Source: Ephemerocybe angulata (lineage: Eukaryota; Basidiomycota; Agaricomycetes; Agaricales; Psathyrellaceae). Taken from it: a stretch of DNA of 64,000 nt. The position numbers and the translations under genes were made by a program. The stretch spans positions 1,302,001-1,366,000 of the forward strand of contig JAACJK010000110.1 of NCBI GenBank assembly GCA_013368325.1, in the 5' to 3' direction. A model generated the notes under the pieces. The model ran no database searches, had not been told where the DNA came from, and saw only the letters and a list, made by a program, of their open reading frames with translations. Shown piece by piece: positions 22,582-33,461 of the stretch (positions within the stretch are counted from its first letter, which is position 1; each line of letters starts with the position of its first letter).

Positions 22582-25555
22582 TCAGTCTTTCTTCGATCTC
22601 GTTGATCTGGTGGCAGGGCGTGCGCCGAGAACAGTACCCCTCGTGATGTTCCCTTTAGCCTTTCCTCTGCGCCGAGCTCCGGCGCCATTGGCTGATGCTC
22701 CCCCTTCCCCTTCACCGACGGACAGCTGAGAGACACGACCTGAGATAAGGTCCATGTCCACCTCAGACATTCGAGCGGCTGCAGCCGCTGCACTTCCGGG
22801 CAAAGAGTCACCCGGTCCCGACATTAATCCAGCACCAGTTTCGGAGGAGGCAGGCGTTCTTGCAGCGTCGACACTGTCGAGCGTGCTGGCAGCAGAATCC
22901 GAACGCGTGGAAGAATGGGGCGGCGGCTGGTGATATTGTCCAGCAACGAAGAGCGAATGATCACCGTTTTGGTCCAAGATTGGGCCACCACTGGCGGCAG
23001 ACGCTGTGCTAGATGTCGGAGGAGGGATATTCTGGGAACTCCGTCGGGGAGGAATAGGGGGAGGGCGGCGGCGAAGCAGTGTTTCGGTTTGAGGAGCAGG
23101 GCCCTGGTGTGCGAGAGGACCCGCCAACTCCCAGTTGCGTTCGGAGTACGTACTGGACTGGATTGAAGGGGATGGTGACCCCAAGTTGGACTGCTCTACA
23201 CGGAAATGGTATTATGGTAAGTTTCTTGATCCTCGGCAAACCTGTGACCAATGTCAGACTCACTATTACGCTGGTAAAAGAGACCAGTTTCTTCGTCGTA
23301 CTCCTCCTCCTCAGCCGTGCTATCATTCTCTTCATCAGAGTAGTGGTACTCTTGGCCACCGTGGGGCTGCATCATGCTGTCGTCATTCGGGTCTTGATCA
23401 GATGGGACTAGTATACGGTGACCGGTCAGTAAGGGAGGCGTCGGCGAGTCACGAAGAACGTGAAGTACTTACAGGTGAATGGCACCTCTTCTTCCTCTAG
23501 CTGTCGCTCCTGGCGAGCACGGCGACTACGCGCAACACGCTCGTCAACGTCAGTATCGGTATCTTGAGGTGCTGTGTAAGCGGCGGGAGATGCTGGTGTC
23601 GATGGGGGTCCACGTGTATACGTCGGAAAGACGTTCTTGTTCCATTCCTCTGCGATATCATTGTCGGAATCGTCGGACCAGATTTCGAGGAGAAACTTGA
23701 GGCTCTTCCAGAAGTCCCCAAGCCAGTCGATTTTCGTGGTAGGGCCCTTTCCATCTCGGGTGAACGAACCATCCGGAGACAAAATGATGCGTGCCTGGAG
23801 TCGAGAAGTACTATGTGAGTGAGGGATATACTCAGAAGCTTAGAATGGTTACATACAAGCGTGGCGACGAATGCAATGAATCCTGGGGTAGCACGGAGGG
23901 TGTAGCCCGAGATAGGGTTGTTCTTGTTGAGAACGAGCGCATCATGGACTAGTGTGAAGGTTTCTCCGTATATAAGAGCTCGCCCGAGCTATGGGTATTC
24001 CTGAATTAGCATACAAGCAGATTTTAACGAAGAGCTGAACGGACGTACGCAAAAGAGGGCATCATTCATGAATTCATTCCCATCGACTTCCTCGTAAGAT
24101 TTGTAGATAAGTGGGCAGAACGGATTGCTTTTATACTGCCCAGGAAGCATCTCCTGATAAGGCTGAGCACGAGTGCACCCGTGGGTTTACCCAGATCCAC
24201 CGGCGGGTACCCATGACAAAAATTTTAATACCCAGACTCAGACGGGTATCTCCCACGGATCACCCGCGACCTGCAGATCCAGGTCACAGCAGGTATTCCC
24301 ACGAGTTTACCTGCAAGTACCCATGGCATTTTGCCTATAGCTTATCCTGAGTGTAGACATACTGGGTATATTGCTTATTTACTATACTTTAACTATGTTT
24401 CTTTAGACAATAGGAACATAATTGTCACACAGATACTAAATACTGATAAATTATAGAGATCATAGACAAAACCAGCCTTACCCACAGGTCGACCACATTT
24501 CAAATCCAATACCCGGACCCGTATGGGTATTTTCCCACGGGTGACCCGAGCTCACGGGTCCGGGTTTTGGCGGGTTTCCCACGGTTCAAGTCACGGGTAC
24601 CCACCGGTAACCCGGACTCGTGCTCAGCCTTATCTCCTGAATCCCAATGACCTCCGTGATTGACGATAGGCATGCCCGGCACACACCAGCATCGGGAGTG
24701 AAGAGATCTTTCCCATACCCAGAGAGCTTACGGGGTGCTCCGTCACGGGTTTTACGAAGAGTAAGCAGTGGGACATGTCGTGCAATCTCATTTGCGATGT
24801 GGTCCTGAAGATCTCTGAAGATGTCAGGACCACAGGCTCTTGCCCGTCGCGCTGCCTGGGTGCGTTCACGCTCAGCTGCTGCTTTAAACTAATAACATTT
24901 GAGTACATGCAAGCGAAATTTGTCAGAGAGCTGAACGTACCTCTTTCTTGAAACTCAAGTCAGCTGGCGCCCTAATCCGCTCCTTCATCTGCGGCTCTGC
25001 ACATGCAAGCAGGTCAAGAGCTTCTCCAATCTTTGGGTTCTTTGGGAAACGGCGGTCAAAGCGCGTTTGAATATCGTCGCTCGTCCATCCAACTGCGTCC
25101 TCGTCGGCAATGCTGAAGAGGTGGTCACCGGTAAAAGGCGAAAAGAAGATAACATAAAACTTTGCCAGTCGCGCGATGAGGTCGTCATCATCAGGCTCCT
25201 CCTCACTACCCTCCCCCGCCTTCTTCTTTCTCCTCCTTACGCGTTTCGTCGCCTTAATGTCCTCGAGTTCAACCATAGCTTCAGCAAGGTCGTCCCGCAG
25301 GTCCTGTACTTGGCCCCGGAGTCCTTGAATGACCAGGAACGCGACTCGTAGCGCCTAAACGTAGAGGGACAAACAATTAGCTACCGGGTACCCTTAAAAT
25401 CTCGACACGGTGGCAGGTTTACTTACCGAGCGCAACTCTTGAAATGATGCGTGACTATTCTGGAGGGCCTCCTCGACCGCTTGGATGTCATTTGCATAAC
25501 TCTCCAACGGTTCACCGGTATCGTCGTTGCTCTGAGAAGAGACTGTGGTGCTCAT
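22582..25555 (-). pseudogene. DUF6698-type gene interrupted by a MITE
   Basis: The ATG at 25555 begins MSTTVSSQSNDDTG. Downstream exons read LRGQVQDLRDDLAEAMVELE, a Lys/Arg-rich stretch, FFSPFTGDHLFSIADEDAVG, DIQTRFDRRFPKNPKIGEAL, RARACGPDIFRDLQDHIANE, SITEVIGIQE, then LPGQYKSNPFCPLIYKSYEE, ALIYGETFTLVHDALVLNKN and a long Ser/Pro-rich tail ending RSTRSKKD at 22582. I recognise the pattern as the DUF6698 family of agaricomycetes, which has no known function. The exon is split between SITEVIGIQE and LPGQYKSN by a 475-bp element; when this is ignored the frame continues exactly. The rest looks intact, so inactivation is recent unless the element is spliced out. Introns are short and there are at least six exons. 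Confidence 0.7.
24158..24632. mobile_element. hAT-like MITE in a coding exon
   Basis: This 475-bp element has perfect 17-bp terminal inverted repeats (TAAGGCTGAGCACGAGT at 24158-24174, reverse complement at 24616-24632). It is flanked by the 8-bp duplication TCTCCTGA at 24150-24157 and 24633-24640. Subterminal sequences are CCCGTGGG/GGGTACCC-rich inverted repeats. It has no coding capacity. The 8-bp duplication fits the hAT superfamily. Confidence 0.93.
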
Positions 25556-25821
25556 GTTGAGGTCAGAGGGAAGAAAGGAATGATGGGCGAAAAGTGAGAA
25601 GAACAAATTATTTCCGCGCTACTGGTTGATGTCGCATGATGCGGGCCAGGTGGAAGAGGAGCGAAAGCCGAACACAGCACCCGGGAGGTCATAGCCTCCT
25701 GCCTCCTATCTCTGAGACTAGCAACGAGCACAAGAGGTTGGAGGGTCGTCGATGAGGAGCTAATTCACTATTCAAAACATGGTAAGAGTACGAATAGCGA
25801 CCCTAGGTCATATGCTCGCTC

Positions 25822-26273
25822 CTATTCAGTTGCAATGACATGAATCACAACTTCCTGGGGGGTTGCTCGTTTTTTTGCCCTCTTCAGCGCAGCCTTCCTT
25901 CGTTTCTTCCTGTCCTCCCAGTCGGTGTCCTGGGTTGAGCCCGAGTCAGCGGAGACCGTATCATCCGAGACATCCAATCCTGCGTTTCGGGGCTGGTTTG
26001 CATCCTGATTCTGGTCTGAGAGTTAGACCACATTTGGGACATATAATACCATGATCTACTCACTGCAGGCGTAATGGCACACGGGGAACTTGCTACATCT
26101 TTCCTCAGCAGACTCCTTCCTTCAAGATTGACGGTTAAATCCTAAAGGAAAGATAGGAATACATCTGTTAGTTGAACGAATTATCTCGCCGCAAGCACAG
26201 GCAAAGTATAATGAACACGTACCACATTGTTTGAGCCAGTTATGTTGACGGTGAGCTTCACTGGGCGGGTCAT
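25822..26273 (-). CDS. 103-residue protein of unknown function
   Basis: Three exons (26273-26223, 26141-26064, 26004-25822) all join in phase 0 with GTACGT and GTGAGT donors and TTTAG and ATCAG acceptors. The product starts MTRPVKLTVNITGSNNV and continues DLTVNLEGRSLLRKDV, then an acidic stretch (DVSDDTVSADSGSTQDTDWE) and a basic KKRRKAALKRAKKRA before VVIHVIATE. The N-terminal third looks like a beta-rich repeat (KLTVNITG, DLTVNLEG); the C-terminal half is charged and probably disordered, with a possible nuclear signal. It lies 267 bp upstream of the DUF6698-type gene on the same strand and may be its partner. No homolog was recognised. Confidence 0.6.
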
Positions 26274-26447
26274 GGTGGGAGGGAAGATAGCGTTCTCTTG
26301 AGCACCACCTCGTCGCATCACCCCAAAAATCCGGGCTCTGACGATGCCGATGATGGCTCACAGTGCGCGCGCGCGGAACGTTGCATCGTAATCACACGGT
26401 CTCCATACTGAGCTTGGGCTCGTTCATTGGGTGGTTTATCTCCTCGT

Positions 26448-26790
26448 TCACAGGATGTAGACCCTTGACAGACCAGTTCCCGATCCAGGAGCAACATCGG
26501 GCGCGCTCGCCAAGAGCTCGCTAACGTTGAAGCTGGCGTTGCCGATGTGGTCGTTTGCAGAGAGCTTGTCCCAGTCGAGGATCGAGAGGCGGACCTTGAA
26601 CGCCATTTCGTAGAGGTGGACGTGGAAGAGGAGCTTCGCGTCCCAGACCCAGACGGGGCTGCGGGAGTATCGAATGAACGTGGGTATGGGAGACCTTCGT
26701 TCAAAAAAGATGTAGGCGAAGGGCCCATCTCCGGTACTAGTCCCTATGTGTGTATTAGTTATGGTGAAGAAGGGAGAGATGGTGCGACGC
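26448..26790 (-). pseudogene. psd2: fragment of phosphatidylserine decarboxylase 2, second C2 domain
   Basis: The minus-strand frame reads RYSRSPVWVWDAKLLFHVHL and then FKVRLSILDWDKLSANDHIG followed by NASFNVSELLASAPD. This is the second C2 domain of fungal Psd2, the membrane enzyme that makes phosphatidylethanolamine. The start of the domain is disrupted (VWVWD instead of the usual single VWD, preceded by frame loss) and it stops soon after SRVYIL. The EF-hand and the decarboxylase catalytic domain that should follow are absent. Its other half is 4-6 kb away at 31457-32290. It is a relic, not a working gene. Confidence 0.65.
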
Positions 26791-26959
26791 ACTCTTCCTC
26801 GGATCACGGTGTTCCTGTGCATCGCACCCCAGCGCGACCACCAAGTACTCGCCATGGCGTAGATTCCCCCATCAGCGTGCTCGCCCATGGAACCCTCGTG
26901 TTCTACAACGCACGCCCCACCGACGTGCCAGTCGCCCACATCCGCTACGGCGGCCTAGC

Positions 26960-29900
26960 AATCGCAGGTGAGCACTCCTGACACTTTCAAGGCTCAGACG
27001 ACTCACCGAAATGCTCAGATGTCAGATGCCTGACGCACATCCAACGGCTATCGAAAACCTGGCACCCTACAGCGACTGGCCTTCCTCCTCTCCTCTCTCG
27101 TCTTCCTCTGCACCTTCACATACTTCACCAACCGCGTCTCCAACAACCCCTCCCTCAACTTCGCCTCCCACTGCAACACATGGCTCATCTGCCCCGGCGC
27201 GAAACCATCCCTCCGCATCTGCTCCATCCGCTTTGCACTATCCTCCGTGCGCTCCAGGAGCGTCTTCACAAAGCCCCGCTCCCTCCTCGAACCGTTCTTC
27301 GATGCCGCGGACACTTTCAGACTCTTTTTCAGGAGCGCGACGATCGGCACAATGACTTCGGCGAACCCGATTGAGGAGGCTGTGATGGTGGTTGGGCTGG
27401 GAGATCTTGGGCTCGTCCTCCCTCTCTCCATCGAAAACGTGGTCCTGTATTCAGCTGCAGCGGGCGGTTGGCTAGCAAAGCCCAGCTAAGCGCCCGAGTA
27501 CCGTCAAGGACCGCGTTGGATGACGAGATCGGAGGCACCGATGCCAGATGGGATGACTAGGGCCACTAGGCTGCCGAGGTTGATCTGGCAAGATTGGATG
27601 GGGGTGGACTCGCAATGGCCGGTTTCTGCGAAAGAGATGGGTACTGGTGGTGTTGGCGATGACGACGTGGGCGGTGGGTTGATGTATCACGGGCGTCGGC
27701 GAGGTGGGCAGGGCGACGTGCTGAGCCCAGCTCGTCCTTGGCAGGGATGGATGGGAGGTCAAGAAGGGTTGGGGGAGGTTGCGCCAGCGGCCACAGGTGC
27801 GTGTAAACAATAAACAACCGTCTTGAAGGAAGTAGTGGCGCTGAGGTAATGCTTGGGGACTCGCGGTCGAGGTGTGGAAGGGTTTGGGTTGGCTGGATGC
27901 TCACAACGGGCGTGGACACGGGGTTGCGGGAGGTGCGGGACTCGTGGTGAAGGTGTGGAGGGTTTGTGGATGTGTTTCCGGGTTGTCTGGATGCCCACAA
28001 TGGGCGCGGACGCGGGGTTGCGGGGGCGATGGACGGCCCGTGATGGTAGACCTGGAGCACGTAGTGAAAAATAGTCAGTTTCTGGCGAGTGGTTCATTCT
28101 GCACGACGGGCACCAAGTCGAGGCGTCGCTGCGCGCTGGGCCCCGCGCGGCGCCAGCTCTCTTCGCGATCCGCCGTGCATGGGGGAGGAAACTCACCTCC
28201 AATTCTCTTGTTGCCACGCCCTCATCGCCGCGGGAGGTTCCTCTCAAGCCTCTAGGTCGCAACACAGTGCTAGGAAGTAGAAAAGGCACAGGTAAGCGCG
28301 AAACACTCTTATAAATGAACAACATACTCACCAGTCATTGCGTCGCCCAGACCGCCCTGCCTCAGCGGCTGCGCAACGAAGACGAAAATGGCTCTTGGTC
28401 CGTTGAACTTGCGAACCAAGGGACGAGCAGGCGGCAGATGATCTGAAGGGAGGTGGGTTAGGTTTTGGATAGTAGAGATGTGTGGGGGTGGGGCGTACGA
28501 GGTTGAGGAGCAGGCCGAGGCTGCGGTGTCCTGCTAAGAGAGAGGCGCTGTCAGCGCATGTGGTGTGTGCAGCGGGAGCCTGGGTTCCGCGCGTGCAGCA
28601 GCGCAAGTGGCTCCGCACCGCGCTACGCGTCACCCGGCTCACAGAAGATAGAGCTGAAACTTACCTCGAGAGGTGGTGGGGGGTAAAGCGAGTCCTGTGG
28701 CGTCGTTCGACGCAAGAGATTCACTGGAGGGGCGCCACGTCGTTGGACGCGTTTGGCAGTAGATGGACGCCTCTGGCCGGTTGGGGCGATGCGGGAGACA
28801 TGGTGGGGGGTGTTAGGAGGTCTTCGGTGTCGTTGGACACGAGGGGGGACGCGGTAGAAGGTAGTGGGACGTCTTCGGCGTCGTTGGACGCGAGTGTTGT
28901 ACGATGGTGCTGGTTGTTGCGCTGGCAATAAGGAACGAGGTGCTAAGCCCAGGGCAGCGTCCTCGTTCCTCTCTTGCAGTGCGGCAGGCAGGTGGTAGCA
29001 CCCAGGCACAACGCGACGAGGACGGGTCCAAGGCGAGGGGAGCAACGGGCACAGGGTGGTGCGGGGCGCGATTTGGGCAGTGACGCAGCCACGTATTCAA
29101 GGCGGTTGTATGAGGGAGACGGACTGAGAAGGGACCCAGGGAAAGCGTGCTGCAGCGGGGGAGAATAGATGATGGTGGCAAGAACTTGAAGAAAGATGTT
29201 GTTGTCGTCGCCATCAACGACGAGCTAGCGATCACAACACGTGATCTGGGCGCTTCGAGCTAGACGCTCCAACGATTTGGCTGTATCTTGCTTCCTGGAC
29301 TTCGCTAAGCATTAAAAATCGCTGAAAAACATTCTATTAAGCCTTGAGTATGTACTACAATAAAAATTTAGACTTCCAAAAGTCTTCCAGGGGCTAGGAA
29401 GGCCTACAAAGATTGATATATTGGAACGGTACGAGGAGGCGTGGGTTTGTTTACTATAGTACTTGTGGGTAGTAGCCCAGCGCGTTGCGTGGCGTGTCCG
29501 AGGCCATTTCTATCAATGTGTTTTGCATGGGCAATTAGGCCGCACTTAAACACAACCATCAACCCGTGCCCCTTGGGCCTTCACTCTATCTACATAAGCA
29601 CTCACACCGTAGGCCTGCCTTCACACATGGCTATCAAATGACATTGAAAAGGGACTAATATGTATACAGCCATTCATCCAGGTATCAGGTCCCCACTCGT
29701 TCTAAGCGCATCATAGCAACTTGGCGAATCCGCTGAAGCATCCAACCGGGGCCACACTCTTTCTAAGCCCCCAGACCGTACGCCTGTACTCACCAGATCC
29801 ATTGTACATAGCTGGAATGACATTGATAGGATTTCACCGTCCCTTCATCCGTCTCCACCGCCCTCTTCCATTCGCCTTTGTTATCCCAGCGGCATTGGAC

Positions 29901-31035
29901 GCAGGGATAGGGTGGCGGGAGATGCTAGGAGGTTCCCATCATCGTTGGACGGGAGAATGAATGGCAGATGATAGTGGGCGGCCCTGGGCGTCATTGGATG
30001 CGGGGGGATATAGAAATGTGAGAGGTGTGCAACACGGGGCATCACGCACACTCGAGCATTCGGATGCGAAAGGGATGCGCGCGGGACGAATGTCAAAGCT
30101 CCGCCTTTCTACACCACCGCTAGCCCATGCTCGTCGTTTACCACAGCGGCCCCTAGAAAAGAATTGAGTCAATTCTCCACCGTCGCTCGCTACATTGCAC
30201 TTACTTCGTCACACCGCGCACCCCTCATGTCGCAACCACAGCTCTCCAAGACCCGTACGAACCCAGCATCCGCGTAACTTCAAGGGTCTCCGTGCGTGCC
30301 GCAGGCATTGTGACTCCTGGGCTATTCTCGCCTGAGGCTTTCAGTCGACCTCGATCCGGCCAGCACGCGCGCATGCAACACGATCTCTCCCCACCCACCG
30401 ACCCGAAACTGTGAACAACAATCTTCAGTAAGCACGTGCGAAACAATTGCAACACTCACCAACCGAAGCGAGCCCGCATGACATAAGACGCGACGGAACT
30501 GGTGAAGAGCGAATTGGATGCTGCCGAGAATCAGGCCACGATGAACCCGCACGACAGGAAATCCAAATCCCGTATCAAGTTACCACACGGCCACCAGGGA
30601 CGGCAGCGCATGCGTCAACATACGCAATGCGACGCGCAGAGACAACCTTGAATGAGAAGGTAAATTGGGGAGTCAATGGAGTTCAAAAGGGGGTCAGAAC
30701 TCACCCCGACTACCGAATCGATCTCTATCCGACCAACGCGAGCCCGTCCAACACAGGACATGACAGACGTCCAAGCTCACATTCGGTGCGTTAGCGATAG
30801 CAAGTGTATTGGGATGGGTGTTGGTTGGTCCTTGGGTGCGTCGCAGCCATCGTCTGTCGGGTCTGGAGCTGACGGCGTCATAGTGCTACATGTCTGGGGG
30901 ACAATGTGAGCTTGGTCTCGTTGAGTTTAGGCGTCACTGACAGCTTACCACTCCAGGTCGTCACTGACGTGCTCTAGAACCTGTCGGATTGCTAAGTAGA
31001 CCTATGAGAGATTCGGAACGAAAGTACTGACTGAT
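26960..31035. other. 4-kb insertion region inside the psd2 relic
   Basis: No convincing gene was seen. A minus-strand open frame at 27048-27431 has a plausible helical peptide (IGFAEVIVPIVALLKKSLKV...) of unrecognised family. From 27500 to 29240 the DNA is GC-rich and carries many diverged copies of CGTTGGACG-type sequence (for example near 28740, 28840 and 28885). Related TTGGACG sequences occur near 29895-29955 and 47870-48330. From 29240 to 31035 nothing was recognised. Confidence 0.4.
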
Positions 31036-31456
31036 CTAACGTCGTAGAGACGCCTCGTGCAATTGAAAGATTATTTCGAGCGGTGAGCATGATCTATCGA
31101 CATTGAATGCGACCTCCTCATTCTCAGCGGTCGCCTCGACATCCTCGAACGGATTCCTGGCATCTTCGACATCTACCTCAGCTTGAGTAGCACTCTTTTG
31201 AAGTTGGCCAGGGCAGCATGTACCCCTGTCGATTCTCGAACCTTCTGGCACAGGCCTGATCTTGACCTTCTTCTCGTCGGGGAAGGCCTTGGATGTCGGG
31301 TTGGGCATGTAGATGAGGACGACGACGTGAGAGACTTGCTCGAAAGGCGTTTCGGGAACTTCATCTTCGGGATGAGACCGCTTGTCTTCTTCACCGGGAG
31401 AGTCGGGTCGGGGTGACGGCGCTTGATGTACGGGTGTGTGGAGGTGTACCAGTACT

Positions 31457-32290
31457 GTCAATATCGAGAGCTGATAGTAAAAGGCCGGTGGCAATGTCGG
31501 ATGGGGCCAGGAGAGGTCGAGATGTTCTGGCTGTTGCTCCTGGAGGGCGTCAGAGCATCCTTGGGCTCCTCGGTTTCGAGTGCGTCGACAAAGTTGTCTT
31601 CATCCTCGTCCAGCTCGTCTTCGGTCTCGGAGTCGCTGCTAGAGAGGCCGCCGTCGTCTTCGAGTAGGTCGGGGCCAGCCTGGTTCGAGCGCACGGTTCC
31701 AACACCTTCGGTCTAAGAAACGGGGAACAAGATCGGCAGGTGGGGCGTCAGAATGGGGCGTCAGATGAGGAATGTGGGCGATGGCGTACCGCAGGCGCCG
31801 AGACCAAGCCGAGACAAGGGATGGTCTCGATCGTTTGCTGAGCTCCCAATAAACGGCTTCCCACCGCATGATCTCGTTGCAGTTCGGCGAGGCCACGAAG
31901 CCGAGCTTGAGTTGCACGCTTCCGGTCACGATGGTGTTCGACTTCGTGGAGAGGAGGTCGAGCGAGAAGGGCTATAGGGTTAATGGATGAGTGCCGAGAC
32001 TAATAGAACATGCGGTGGTGCTGCGCAGGGAAGAAGCGCCGGAAGAACGATGGATGAAAAGGGTAGGTACGCATAGGTACGCACCTTGTTGTTGGGATCG
32101 GCCCAGGCGTATGGGCGAGGGGTGCCGTCCTTCTCCAGAACCAGTTGTCAAGCGGGAGAGCGACTTCTTCAAGGTATTCTTGTCCCAGATGATGAGCTCC
32201 AGCACAACGACCTTTTCTGCATGGCTGAGGTAAATCTCGGGAAGTCAAAGCTTTCGATGGCGGGACGCACGATTACTTGTGCCACTTCTC
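31457..32290 (-). pseudogene. psd2: fragment of phosphatidylserine decarboxylase 2, first C2 domain and linker
   Basis: Reading in minus orientation, VVLELIIWDKNTLKK, then EVALPLDNWFW in a second frame, then YAWADPNNK in a third, then NTIVTGSVQLKLGF and NEIMRWEAVYWELSKRSRPS, then GLSSSDSETEDELDEDEDNF. These are consecutive segments of the first C2 domain and acidic linker of fungal Psd2. They fall in different frames with no intron signal between them, so several small deletions have destroyed the reading frame. The second C2 domain lies at 26448-26790, separated by repeats. Confidence 0.7.
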
Positions 32291-32608
32291 ATGTCCTTCG
32301 TGAGGTTGGGGTGGGGAACGACGAGGTGCTCGCACTGCATTGAACTCAGGGTGTCCTTGCATGCGAGGGTGTGGTTTGGAGATGATCATCTTGGTACTGC
32401 GATGGCGGTGGGTCCGGTCTGAGCATTGGATAAGCAGAACCGGTGGGCGATGATGATGGTGAGGAGGAAAGGAACTAATGATCGAGCTCGTCGACGGTGA
32501 TGACATCAATGCCTGCCGCCTGGAAATGTTCCAGCGGTGCAACGAGCGCTTCATACGCTCCATAACGTTACCTGCGCATCGCTCTCGCTCTTGCCTACTT
32601 ACTATATC

Positions 32609-33374
32609 ATGACTTCGGCATTCCGACCCCCAGTCAGTCGAGGATATGTTTCGTCGACAAATTTCTACTTCTCGGCTCTAGCCCCCTCAACTCGGACAGC
32701 CGTCTCACCAGCCATATCCCCTGTCACAACGTACACATCCAATCTGTCTCCAGCTAGCCCTCCGTCAACCGACTATCCCATTATCACAGCGACCGTAAGG
32801 TCTCGGAATCAGAGTGGTACCACAAGCACATCGAACTCTTTGAACGCCCATGATCAGGCGCTACGGCAGTTCGCTCAGCACATCCCTACACCCCCCTCAC
32901 AGTCTCTGGGAGCTGCCTCGAGAGAACCAGCAACAGCAGTCAATACTCCGACGCATCCTGGTCACTCGAGAACGGCCTCACACTATGAGACCTTGCCATC
33001 GCCGATGGACCGGTGTCGACGTATGCCTCCATCCAACCACACTCCTCAAATGACCGTAGCCTCGACACTGTACAACTACACTCTCAGCGTAAAGCTGTCC
33101 CCTGCGATACAGCCGGAGATGGTGACTGTCTGCGCAAACAAGGGCGACAAGCTCAAGGTTGTGGCGGATGCATGGCACAGGGAGGACGAAAGTACGTTCT
33201 TGATCCTTCATTTCTACATCTATCTTACCTTCATCTTTAGGTCATTATGAGTGGCAAATATGCTTTCCACCTCGCGATATTGACATGGGCTCGGTACACG
33301 CCAGTCTAAGGTTCGACGATGGTGAGAAGACCCTCACCATCGACGTTAGACGAATCCCACGGCTATACCGCTAA
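32609..33374 (+). CDS. HSP20 / alpha-crystallin-like domain protein
   Basis: Two exons (32609-33191 and 33241-33374) join in phase to give 238 residues. The N-terminal about 150 residues are Ser/Thr/Pro-rich and probably disordered. The C-terminal part reads as a beta-sandwich of the alpha-crystallin type: VKLSPAIQPEMVTVCANKGD, LKVVADAWHREDE joined to SHYEWQICFPPRDIDMGSVH, then ASLRFDDGEKTLTIDVRRIP. This matches the strand order of small heat-shock proteins (an aliphatic core and a late LTI motif). Such proteins hold unfolded clients. The gene is divergent from the psd2 relic. The chaperone role is inferred from the fold pattern only. Confidence 0.6.
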
Positions 33375-33461
33375 ACATACGTTAAACCTTCTTTGTGCTC
33401 ACAGTATGAGGACACCACGAGTATGATGTTCCAGCAATGTAAATTTATATAGTCAGTCTGT

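Noticed and set aside
28089..28931. Long GC-rich open frames on both strands at 27.5-29.2 kb
   Set aside because: They arise from low-stop GC-rich repeat DNA, overlap on both strands and show no recognisable domain.
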